From assembly GCA_948470475.1 (NCBI GenBank), contig OX419346.1, positions 2,585,231-2,649,230 of the forward strand: DNA of 64,000 nucleotides, in the 5' to 3' direction. The notes under the pieces are model-generated. The model had not been told where the DNA came from, did no database searches, and saw nothing but the letters and a program-made list of their open reading frames with translations. Source of the DNA: Galaxea fascicularis (Eukaryota > Cnidaria > Anthozoa > Scleractinia > Euphylliidae). Both the position numbers and the translations under genes were made by a program. Shown here piece by piece: positions 20,001 through 32,600 of this stretch (position 1 is its first letter; each line of letters begins with the position of its first letter).

Positions 20001-23000
20001 TTAACCCCTTTGGGTTTTGGTCAAAATTTCAACTTTGCTAAAATCTTGCACACAGCTCAAATAAGAAGAGAAATAATGTTTTGGGAGTTTTTAGAAGCAT
20101 TTTAACATCATTTCTAGACTCCTCTTTGAACTAGGCAAACTTTCAGCCAAATTCCAAATTTGACCCATAACTGGCCAAAAGCATGGGTTAACCCCTTTGG
20201 GTTTTGGTCAAAATTTCAACTTTGCTGAAATCTTGCACACAGCTCAAATAAGAAGAGAAATAATGTTTTGGGAGTTTTTAGAAGCATTTCAACGTCATTT
20301 CTAGACTCCTCTTTGAACTAGGCAAACTTTCAGCCAAATTCCAAATTTGACCCAAAACTGGCCAAAAGCATGGGTTATCTCGTTTGGGTTTTGGTCAAAA
20401 TTTCAACTTGGCTGAAATCTTGCACACAGCTCAAATAAGAAGAGAAATAATGTTTTGGGAGTTTTTAGAAGCATTTCAACATCATTTCTAGACTCCTCTT
20501 TGAACTAGGCAAACTTTCAGCCAAATTCCAAATTTGACCCAAAACTGGCCAAAAGCATGGGTTAACCCCTTTGGGTTTTGGTCAAAATTTCAACTTTGCT
20601 GAAATCTTGCACACAGCTCAAACAAAAAGAGAAATAATGTTTTGGGAGTTTTTAGAAGCATTTCAACATCATTTCTAGACTCCTCTTTGAACTAGGCAAA
20701 CTTTCAGCCAAATTCCAAATTTGACCCAAAACTGGCCAAAAGCATGGGTTAACCCCTTGGGGTTTTGGTCAAAATTTCAACTTTGCTGAAATCTTGCACA
20801 CAGCTCAAATAAGAAGAGAAATAATGTTTTGAGAGTTTTTAGAAGCATTTCAACGTCATTTCTAGACTCCTCTTCGAACTAGGCAAACTTTCAGCCAAAT
20901 TCCAAATTTGACCCAAAACTGGCCAAAAGCATGGGTTAACCCCTTTGGGTTTTGGTCAAAATTTCAACTTTGCTGAAATCTTGCACACAGCTCAAATAAG
21001 AAGAGAAATAATGTTTTGGGAGTTTTTAGAAGCATTTCAACATCATTTCTAGACTCCTCTTTGAACTAGGCAAACTTTCAGCCAAATTCCAAATTTGACC
21101 CAAAACTGGCCAAAAGCATGGGTTAACCCCTTTGGGTTTTGGTCAAAATTTCAACTTTGCTGAAATCTTGCACACAGCTCAAATAAGAAGAGAAATAATG
21201 TTTTGGGAGTTTTTAGAAGCATTTCAACGTCATTTCTAGACTCCTCTTTGAACTAGGCAAACTTTCAGCCAAATTCCAAATTTGACCCAAAACTGGCCCA
21301 AAGCATGGGTTAACCCCTTTGGGTTTTGGTCAAAATTTCAACTTTGCTGAAATCTTGCACACAGCTCAAATAAGAAGAGAAATAATGTTTTGGGAGTTTT
21401 TAGAAGCATTTCAACAACATTTTTTAGACTCCTCTTTGAACTAGGCAAACTTTCAGCCAAATTCCAAATTTGACCCAAAACTGGCCAAAAGCATGGGTTA
21501 ACCCCTTTGGGTTTTGGTCAAAATTTCAACTTTGCTGAAATCTTGCACACAGCTCAAATAAGAAGAGAAATAATGTTTTGGGAGTTTTTAGAAGCATTTC
21601 AACGTCATTTCTAGACTCCTCTTTGAACTAGGCAAACTTTCAGCCAAATTCCAAATTTGACCCAAAACTGGCCCAAAGCATGGGTTAACCCCTTTGGGTT
21701 TTGGTCAAAATTTCAACTTTGCTGAAATCTTGCACACAGCTCAAATAAGAAGAGAAATAATGTTTTGGGAGTTTTTAGAAGCATTTCAACAACATTTTTT
21801 AGACTCCTCTTTGAACTAGGCAAACTTTCAGCCAAATTCCAAATTTGAGCCAAAACTGGCCAAAAGCATGGGTTAACCCCTTTGGGTTTTGGTCAAAATT
21901 TCAACTTTGCTGAAATCTTGCACACAGCTCAAATAAGAAGAGAAATAATGTTTTGGGAGTTTTTAGAAGCATTTCAACATCATTTCTAGACTCCTCTTTT
22001 AACTAGGCAAACTTTCAGCCAAATTCCAAATTTGACCCAAAACTGGCCAAAAGCATGGGTTAACCCCTTTGGGTTTTGGTCAAAATTTCAACTTTGCTGA
22101 AATCTTGCACACAGCTCAAATAAGAAGAGAAATAATGTTTTGGGAGTTTTTAGAAGCATTTCAACATCATTTCTAGACTCCTCTTTGAACTAGGCAAACT
22201 TTCAGCCAAATTCCAAATTTGACCCAAAACTGGCCAAAAGCATGGGTTAACCCCTTTGGGTTTTGGTCAAAATTTCAACTTTGCTGAAATCTTGCACACA
22301 GCTCAAACAAGAAGAGAAATAATGTTTTGGGAGTTTTTAGAAGCATTTCAACATCATTTCTAGACTCCTCTTTGAACTAGGCAAACTTTCAGCCAATTTC
22401 CAAATTTGAGCCAAAACTGGCCAAAAGCATGGGTTTTGGTCAAAATTTCAACTTTGCTGAAATCTTGCACACAGCTCAAACAAGAAGAGAAATAATGTTT
22501 TGGGAGTTTTTAGAAGCATTTCAACATCATTTCTAGACTCCTCTTTGAACTAGGCAAACTTTCAGCCAAATTCCAAATTTGACCCAAAACTGGCCAAAAG
22601 CATGGGTTAACCCCTTTGGGTTTTGGTCAAAATTTCAACTTTGCTGAAATCTTGCACACAGCTCAACTAACAAGAGAAATAATGTTTTGGGAGTTTTTAG
22701 AAGCATTTCAACGTCATTTCTAGACTCCTCTTCGAACTAGGCAAACTTTCAGCCAAATTCCAAATTTGACCCAAAACTGGCCAAAAGCATGGGTTAACCC
22801 CTTTGGGTTTTGGTCAAAATTTCAACTTTGCTGAAATCTTGCACACAGCTCAAATAAGAAGAGAAATAATGTTTTGGGAGTTTTTAGAAGCATTTCAACA
22901 TCATTTCTAGACTCCTCTTTGAACTAGGCAAACTTTCAGCCAAATTCCAAATTTGAGACAAAACTGGCCAAACGCATGGGTTAACCCCTTTGGGTTTTGG

Positions 23001-23042
23001 TCAAAATTTCAACTTTGCTGAAATCTTGCACACAGCTCAAAT

Positions 23043-26000
23043 AAGAAGAGAAATAATGTTTTGGGAGTTTTTAGAAGCATTTCAACATCATTTCTAGACT
23101 CCTCTTTGAACTAGGCAAACTTTCAGCCAAATTCCAAATTTGACCCAAAACTGGCCAAAAGCATGGGTTAACCCCTTTGGGTTTTGGTCAAAATTTCAAC
23201 TTTGCTGAAATCTTGCACACAGCTCAAACAAAAAGAGAAATAATGTTTTGGGAGTTTTTAGAAGCATTTCAACATCATTTCTAGACTCCTCTTTGAACTA
23301 GGCAAACTTTCAGCCAAATTCCAAATTTGACCCAAAACTGGCCAAAAGCATGGGTTTTGGTCAAAATTTCAACTTTGCTGAAATCTTGCACACAGCTCAA
23401 ACAAGAAGAGAAATAATGTTTTGGGAGTTTTTAGAAGCATTTCAACATCATTTCTAGACTCCTCTTTGAACTAGGCAAACTTTCAGCCAAATTCCAAATT
23501 TGACCCAAAACTGGCCAAAAGCATGGGTTAACCCCTTTGGGTTTTGGTCAAAATTTCAACTTTGCTGAAATCTTGCACACAGCTCAAACAAAAAGAGAAA
23601 TAATGTTTTGGGAGTTTTTAGAAGCATTTCAACATCATTTCTAGACTCCTCTTTGAACTAGGCAAACTTTCAGCCAAATTCCAAATTTGACCCATAACTG
23701 GCCAAAAGCATGGGTTAACCCCTTTGGGTTTTGGTCAAAATTTCAACTTTGCTGAAATCTTGCACACAGCTCAAATAAGAAGAGAAATAATGTTTTGGGA
23801 GTTTTTAGAAGCATTTCAACATCATTTCTAGACTCTTCTTTGAACTAGGCAAACTTTCAGCCAAATTCCAAATTTGACCCAAAACTGGCCAAAAGCATGC
23901 GTTTTGGTCAAAATTTCAACTTTGCTGAAATCTTGCACACAGCTCAAATAAGAAGAGAAATAATGTTTTGGGAGTTTTTAGAAGGATTTCAACATCATTT
24001 CTAGACTCCTCTTTGAACTAGGCAAACTTTTAGCCAAATTCCAAATTTGACCCATAACTGGCCAAAAGCATGGGTTAACCCCTTTGGGTTTTGGTCAAAA
24101 TTTCAACTTTGCTGAAATCTTGCACACAGCTCAAATAAGAAGAGAAATAATGTTTTGGGAGTTTTTAGAAGCATTTCAACGTCATTTCTAGACTCCTCTT
24201 TGAAGTAGGGAAACTTTCAGCCAAATTCCAAATTTGACCCAAAACTGGCCAAAAGCATGGGTTTTGGTCAAAATTTCAACTTTGCTGAAATCTTGCACAC
24301 AGCTCAAATAAGAAGAGAAATAATGTTTTGGGAGTTTTTAGAAGCATTTCAACATCATTTCTAGACTCCTCTTTGAACTAGGCAAACTTTCAGCCAAATT
24401 CCAAAACCCTTTGGGTTTTGGTCAAAATTTCAACTTTGCTGAAATCTTGCACACAGCTCAAATAAGAAGAGAAATAATGTTTTGGGAGTTTTTAGAAGCA
24501 TTTCAACATCATTTCTAGACTCCTCTTTGAACTAGGCAAACTTTCAGCCAAATTCCAAATTTGACCCATAACTGGCCAAAAGCATGGGTTAACCCCTTTG
24601 GGTTTTGGTCAAAATTTCAACTTTGCTGAAATCTTGCACACAGCTCAAATAAGAAGAGAAATAATATTTTGGGAGTTTTTAGAAGCATTTCAACATCATT
24701 TCTAGACTCCTCTTTGAACTAGGCAAACTTTCAGCCAAATTCCAAATTTGAGCCAAAACTGGCCAAAACCATGGGTTAACCCCTTTGGGTTTTGGTCAAA
24801 ATTTCAACTTTGCTGAAATCTTGCACACAGCTCAAACAAGAAGAGAAATAATGTTTTGGGAGTTTTTAGAAGCATTTCAACATCATTTCTAGACTCCTCT
24901 TTGAACTAGGCAAACTTTCAGCCAAATTCCAAAACCCTTTGGGTTTTGGTCAAAATTTCAACTTTGCTGAAATCTTGCACACAGCTCAAATAAGAAGAGA
25001 AATAATGTTTTGGGAGTTTTTAGAAGCATTTCAACATCATTTCTAGACTCCTCTTTGAACTAGGCAAACTTTCAGCCAAATTCCAAATTTGACCCATAAC
25101 TGGCCAAAAGCATGGGTTAACCCCTTTGGGTTTTGGTCAAAATTTCAACTTTGCTGAAATCTTGCACACAGCTCAAACAAAAAGAGAAATAATGTTTTGG
25201 GAGTTTTTAGAAGCATTTCAACATCATTTCTAGACTCCTCTTTGAACTAGGCAAACTTTCAGCCAAATTCCAAATTTGACCCAAAACTGGCCAAAAGCAT
25301 GGGTTTTGGTCAAAATTTCAACTTTGCTGAAATCTTGCACACAGCTCAAACAAAAAGAGAAATAATGTTTTGGGAGTTTTTAGAAGCATTTCAACATCAT
25401 TTCTAGACTCCTCTTTGAACTAGGCAAACTTTCAGCCAAATTCCAAATTTCAGCCAAAACTGGCCAAAAGCATGGGTTAACCCCTTTGGGTTTTGGTCAA
25501 AATTTCAACTTTGCTGAAATCTTGCACACAGCTCAAACAAAAAGAGAAATAATGTTTTGGGAGTTTTTAGAAGCATTTCAACATCATTTCTAGACTCCTC
25601 TTTGAACTAGGCAAACTTTCAGCCAAATTCCAAATTTGACCCAAAACTGGCCAAAAGCATGGGTTAACCCCTTTGGGTTTTGGTCAAAATTTCAACTTTG
25701 CTGAAATCTTGCACACAGCTCAAATAAGAAGAGAAATAATGTTTTGGGAGTTTTTAGAAGCATTTCAACATCATTTCTAGACTCCTCTTTGAACTAGGCA
25801 AACTTTCAGCCAAATTCCAAATTTGACCCAAAACTGGCCAAAAGCATGGGTTAACCCCTTTGGGTTTTGGTCAAAATTTCAACTTTGCTGAAATCTTGCA
25901 CACAGCTCAAATAAGAAGAGAAATAATGTTTTGGGAGTTTTTAGAAGCATTTCAACATCATTTCTAGACCCCTCTTTGAACTAGGCAAACTTTCAGCCAA

Positions 26001-29000
26001 ATTCCAAATTTGACCCAAAACTGGCCAAAAGCATGGGTTAACCCCTTTGGGTTTTGGTCAAAATTTCAACTTTGCTGAAATCTTGCACACAGCTCAAATA
26101 AGAAGAGAAATAATGTTTTGGGAGTTTTTAGAAGCATTTCAACATCATTTCTAGACTCCTCTTTGAACTAGGCAAACTTTCAGCCAAATTCCAAATTTGA
26201 CCCAAAACTGGCCAAAAGCATGGGTTTTGGTCAAAATTTCAACTTTGCTGAAATCTTGCACACAGCTCAAATAAGAAGAGAAATAATGTTTTGGGAGTTT
26301 TTAGAAGCATTTCAACATCATTTCTAGACTCCTCTTTGAACTAGGCAAACTTTCAGCCAAATTCCAAATTTGACCCAAAACTGGCCAAAAGCATGGGTTA
26401 ACCCCTTTGGGTTTTGGTCAAAATTTCAACTTTGCTGAAATCTTGCACACAGCTCAAATAAGAAGAGAAATAATGTTTTGGGAGTTTTTAGAAGCATTTC
26501 AACGTCATTTCTAGACTCCTCTTTGAACTAGGCAAACTTTCAGCCAAATTCCAAATTTGACCCAAAACTGGCCAAAAGCATGGGTTAACCCCGTTGGGTT
26601 TTGGTCAAAATTTCAACTTTGCTGAAATCTTGCACACAGCTCAAATAAGAAGAGAAATAATGTTTTGGGAGTTTTTAGAATCATTTCAACAACATTTTTT
26701 AGACTCCTCTTTGAAGTAGGCAAACTTTCAGCCAAATTCCAAATTTGACCCAAAACTGGCCAAAAGCATGGGTTAACCCCGTTGGGTTTTGGTCAAAATT
26801 TCAACTTTGCTGAAATCTTGCACACAGCTCAAATAAGAAGAGAAATAATGTTTTGGGAGTTTTTAGAAGCATTTCAACATCATTTCTAGACTCCTCTTTG
26901 AACTAGGCAAACTTTTAGCCAAATTCCAAATTTGACCCATAACTGGCCAAAAGCATGGGTTAACCCCTTTGGGTTTTGGTCAAAATTTCAACTTTGCTGA
27001 AATCTTGCACACAGCTCAAATAAGAAGAGAAATAATGTTTTGGGAGTTTTTAGAAGCATTTCAACGTCATTTCTAGACTCCTCTTTAAACTAGGCAAACT
27101 TTCAGCCAAATTCCAAATTTGAGCCAAAACTGGCCAAAAGCATGGGTTAACCCCTTTGGGTTTTGGTCAAAATTTCAACTTTGCTGAAATCTTGCACACA
27201 GCTCAAATAAGAAGAGAAATAATGTTTTGGGAGTTTTTAGAAGCATTTCAACATCATTTCTAAACTCCTCTTTGAACTAGGCAAACTTTTAGCCAAATTC
27301 CAAATTTGACCCAAAATTGGCCAAAAGCATGGGTTAACCCCTTTGGGTTTTGGTCAAAATTTCAACTTTGCTGAAATCTTGCACACAGCTCAAATAAGAA
27401 GAGAAATAATGTTTTGGGAGTTTTTAGAAGCATTTCAACGTCATTTCTAGACTCCTCTTTAAACTAGGCAAACTTTCAGCCAAATTCCAAATTTGAGCCA
27501 AAACTGGCCAAAAGCATGGGTTAACGCCTTTGGGTTTTGGTCAAAATTTCAACTTTGCTGAAATCTTGCACACAGCTCAAATAAGAAGAGAAATAATGTT
27601 TTGGGAGTTTTTAGAAGCATTTCAACATGATTTCTAGACTCCTCTTTGAACTAGGCAAACTTTCAGCCAAATTCCAAAACCCTTTGGGTTTTGGTCAAAA
27701 TTTCAACTTTGCTGAAATCTTGCACACAGCTCAAATAAGAAGAGAAATAATGTTTTGGGAGTTTTTAGAAGCATTTCAACATCATTTCTAGACTCCTCTT
27801 TGAACTAGGCAAACTTTCAGCCAAATTCCAAAACCCTTTGGGTTTTGGTCAAAATTTCAACTTTGCTGAAATCTTGCACACAGCTCAAATAAGAAGAGAA
27901 ATAATGTTTTGGCAGTTTTTAGAAGCATTTCAACATCATTTCTAGACTCCTCTTTGAACTAGGCAAACTTTCAGCCAAATTCCAAATTTGACCCATAACT
28001 GGCCAAAAGCATGGGTTAACCCCTTTGGGTTTTGGTCAAAATTTCAACTTTGCTGAAATCTTGCACACAGCTCAAATAAGAAGAGAAATAATGTTTTGGG
28101 AGTTTTTAGAAGCATTTCAACATCATTTCTAGACTCCTCTTTGAACTAGGCAAACTTTCAGCCAAATTCCAAATTTGAGCCAAAACTGGCCAAAACCATG
28201 GGTTAACCCCTTTGGGTTTTGGTCAAAATTTCAACTTTGCTGAAATCTTGCACACAGCTCAAACAAGAAGAGAAATAATGTTTTGGGAGTTTTTAGAAGC
28301 ATTTCAACATCATTTCTAGACTCCTCTTTGAACTAGGCAAACTTTCAGCGAAATTCCAAAACCCTTTGGGTTTTGGTCAAAATTTCAACTTTGCTGAAAT
28401 CTTGCACACAGCTCAAATAAGAAGAGAAATAATGTTTTGGGAGTTTTTAGAAGCATTTCAACATCATTTCTAGACTCCTCTTTGAACTAGGCAAACTTTC
28501 AGCCAAATTCCAAATTTGACCCATAACTGGCCAAAAGCATGGGTTAACCCCTTTGGGTTTTGGTCAAAATTTCAACTTTGCTGAAATCTTGCACACAGCT
28601 CAAACAAAAAGAGAAATAATGTTTTGGGAGTTTTTAGAAGCATTTCAACATCATTTCTAGACTCCTCTTTGAACTAGCCAAACTTTCAGCCAAATTCCAA
28701 ATTTGACCCAAAACTGGCCAAAAGCATGGGTTTTGGTCAAAATTTCAACTTTGCTGAAATCTTGCACACAGCTCAAACAAGAAGAGAAATAAGGTTTTGG
28801 GAGTTTTTAGAAGCATTTCAACATCATTTCTAGACTCCTCTTTGAACTAGGCAAACTTTCAGCCAAATTCCAAATTTCAGCCAAAACTGGCCAAAAGCAT
28901 GGGTTAACCCCTTTGGGTTTTGGTCAAAATTTCAACTTTGCTGAAATCTTGCACACAGCTCAAATAAGAAGAGAAATAATGTTTTGGGAGTTTTTAGAAG

Positions 29001-29699
29001 CATTTCAACATCATTTCTAGACTCCTCTTTGAACTAGGCAAACTTTCAGCCAAATTCCAAATTTGACCCAAAACTGGCCAAAAGCATGGGTTAACCCCTT
29101 TGGGTTTTGGTCAAAATTTCAACTTTGCTGAAATCTTGCACACAGCTCAAATAAGAAGAGAAATAATGTTTTGGGAGTTTTTAGAAGCATTTCAACATCA
29201 TTTCTAGACTCCTCTTTGAACTAGGCACACTTTCAGCCAAATTCCAAATTTGACCCAAAACTGGCCAAAAGCATGGGTTAACCCCTTTGGGTTTTGGTCA
29301 AAATTTCAACTTTGCTGAAATCTTGCACACAGCTCAAATAAGAAGAGAAATAATGTTTTGGGAGTTTTTAGAAGCATTTCAACATCATTTCTAGACTCCT
29401 CTTTGAACTAGGCAAACTTTCAGCCAAATTCCAAATTTCAGCCAAAACTGGCCAAAAGCATGGGTTAACCCCTTTGGGTTTTGGTCAAAATTTCAACTTT
29501 GCTGAAATCTTGCACACAGCTCAAATAAGAAGAGAAATAATGTTTTGGGAGTTTTTAGAAGCATTTCAACATCATTTCTAGACTCCTCTTTGAACTAGGC
29601 AAACTTTCAGCCAAATTCCAAATTTGACCCAAAACTGGCCAAAAGCATGGGTTTTGGTCAAAATTTCAACTTTGCTGAAATCTTGCACACAGCTCAAAC
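23043..29699 (+). repeat. higher-order repeat unit 1, copy 1 (6657 bp)
   Basis: Private variants in this block reappear exactly 6657 bp later: AAAAGCATGCG (23895/30552), GAAGGATTTC (23981/30638), TGAAGTAGGG (24201/30858), ATATTTTGGG (24664/31321), CCCCGTTGGG (26589/33246), TTAACGCC (27521/34178), GGCAG (27911/34568), GAACTAGCCA (28671/35328), CTAGGCACAC (29221/35878). Similarity ends near 29438/36095. It comprises about 37 monomers, including the 173- and 154-bp forms. Confidence 0.92.
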
Positions 29700-32600
29700 A
29701 AGAAGAGAAATAATGTTTTGGGAGTTTTTAGAAGCATTTCAACATCATTTCTAGACTCCTCTTTGAACTAGGCAAACTTTCAGCCAAATTCCAAATTTGA
29801 CCCAAAACTGGCCAAAAGCATGGGTTAACCCCTTTGGGTTTTGGTCAAAATTTCAACTTTGCTGAAATCTTGCACACAGCTCAAACAAAAAGAGAAATAA
29901 TGTTTTGGGAGTTTTTAGAAGCATTTCAACATCATTTCTAGACTCCTCTTTGAACTAGGCAAACTTTCAGCCAAATTCCAAATTTGACCCAAAACTGGCC
30001 AAAAGCATGGGTTTTGGTCAAAATTTCAACTTTGCTGAAATCTTGCACACAGCTCAAACAAGAAGAGAAATAATGTTTTGGGAGTTTTTAGAAGCATTTC
30101 AACATCATTTCTAGACTCCTCTTTGAACTAGGCAAACTTTCAGCCAAATTCCAAATTTGACCCAAAACTGGCCAAAAGCATGGGTTAACCCCTTTGGGTT
30201 TTGGTCAAAATTTCAACTTTGCTGAAATCTTGCACACAGCTCAAACAAAAAGAGAAATAATGTTTTGGGAGTTTTTAGAAGCATTTCAACATCATTTCTA
30301 GACTCCTCTTTGAACTAGGCAAACTTTCAGCCAAATTCCAAATTTGACCCATAACTGGCCAAAAGCATGGGTTAACCCCTTTGGGTTTTGGTCAAAATTT
30401 CAACTTTGCTGAAATCTTGCACACAGCTCAAATAAGAAGAGAAATAATGTTTTGGGAGTTTTTAGAAGCATTTCAACATCATTTCTAGACTCTTCTTTGA
30501 ACTAGGCAAACTTTCAGCCAAATTCCAAATTTGACCCAAAACTGGCCAAAAGCATGCGTTTTGGTCAAAATTTCAACTTTGCTGAAATCTTGCACACAGC
30601 TCAAATAAGAAGAGAAATAATGTTTTGGGAGTTTTTAGAAGGATTTCAACATCATTTCTAGACTCCTCTTTGAACTAGGCAAACTTTTAGCCAAATTCCA
30701 AATTTGACCCATAACTGGCCAAAAGCATGGGTTAACCCCTTTGGGTTTTGGTCAAAATTTCAACTTTGCTGAAATCTTGCACACAGCTCAAATAAGAAGA
30801 GAAATAATGTTTTGGGAGTTTTTAGAAGCATTTCAACGTCATTTCTAGACTCCTCTTTGAAGTAGGGAAACTTTCAGCCAAATTCCAAATTTGACCCAAA
30901 ACTGGCCAAAAGCATGGGTTTTGGTCAAAATTTCAACTTTGCTGAAATCTTGCACACAGCTCAAATAAGAAGAGAAATAATGTTTTGGGAGTTTTTAGAA
31001 GCATTTCAACATCATTTCTAGACTCCTCTTTGAACTAGGCAAACTTTCAGCCAAATTCCAAAACCCTTTGGGTTTTGGTCAAAATTTCAACTTTGCTGAA
31101 ATCTTGCACACAGCTCAAATAAGAAGAGAAATAATGTTTTGGGAGTTTTTAGAAGCATTTCAACATCATTTCTAGACTCCTCTTTGAACTAGGCAAACTT
31201 TCAGCCAAATTCCAAATTTGACCCATAACTGGCCAAAAGCATGGGTTAACCCCTTTGGGTTTTGGTCAAAATTTCAACTTTGCTGAAATCTTGCACACAG
31301 CTCAAATAAGAAGAGAAATAATATTTTGGGAGTTTTTAGAAGCATTTCAACATCATTTCTAGACTCCTCTTTGAACTAGGCAAACTTTCAGCCAAATTCC
31401 AAATTTGAGCCAAAACTGGCCAAAACCATGGGTTAACCCCTTTGGGTTTTGGTCAAAATTTCAACTTTGCTGAAATCTTGCACACAGCTCAAACAAGAAG
31501 AGAAATAATGTTTTGGGAGTTTTTAGAAGCATTTCAACATCATTTCTAGACTCCTCTTTGAACTAGGCAAACTTTCAGCCAAATTCCAAAACCCTTTGGG
31601 TTTTGGTCAAAATTTCAACTTTGCTGAAATCTTGCACACAGCTCAAATAAGAAGAGAAATAATGTTTTGGGAGTTTTTAGAAGCATTTCAACATCATTTC
31701 TAGACTCCTCTTTGAACTAGGCAAACTTTCAGCCAAATTCCAAATTTGACCCATAACTGGCCAAAAGCATGGGTTAACCCCTTTGGGTTTTGGTCAAAAT
31801 TTCAACTTTGCTGAAATCTTGCACACAGCTCAAACAAAAAGAGAAATAATGTTTTGGGAGTTTTTAGAAGCATTTCAACATCATTTCTAGACTCCTCTTT
31901 GAACTAGGCAAACTTTCAGCCAAATTCCAAATTTGACCCAAAACTGGCCAAAAGCATGGGTTTTGGTCAAAATTTCAACTTTGCTGAAATCTTGCACACA
32001 GCTCAAACAAAAAGAGAAATAATGTTTTGGGAGTTTTTAGAAGCATTTCAACATCATTTCTAGACTCCTCTTTGAACTAGGCAAACTTTCAGCCAAATTC
32101 CAAATTTCAGCCAAAACTGGCCAAAAGCATGGGTTAACCCCTTTGGGTTTTGGTCAAAATTTCAACTTTGCTGAAATCTTGCACACAGCTCAAATAAGAA
32201 GAGAAATAATGTTTTGGGAGTTTTTAGAAGCATTTCAACATCATTTCTAGACTCCTCTTTGAACTAGGCAAACTTTCAGCCAAATTCCAAATTTGACCCA
32301 AAACTGGCCAAAAGCATGGGTTAACCCCTTTGGGTTTTGGTCAAAATTTCAACTTTGCTGAAATCTTGCACACAGCTCAAATAAGAAGAGAAATAATGTT
32401 TTGGGAGTTTTTAGAAGCATTTCAACATCATTTCTAGACTCCTCTTTGAACTAGGCAAACTTTCAGCCAAATTCCAAATTTGAGCCAAAACTGGCCAAAA
32501 GCATGGGTTAACCCCTTTGGGTTTTGGTCAAAATTTCAACTTTGCTGAAATCTTGCACACAGCTCAAATAAGAAGAGAAATAATGTTTTGGGAGTTTTTA

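Noticed and set aside
15131..20001. Common origin of the 157-bp, 210-270-bp and 187-bp repeats
   Set aside because: By eye they share only AT-rich words such as AATCAGC or TTTTGG; no aligned stretch supports relation.
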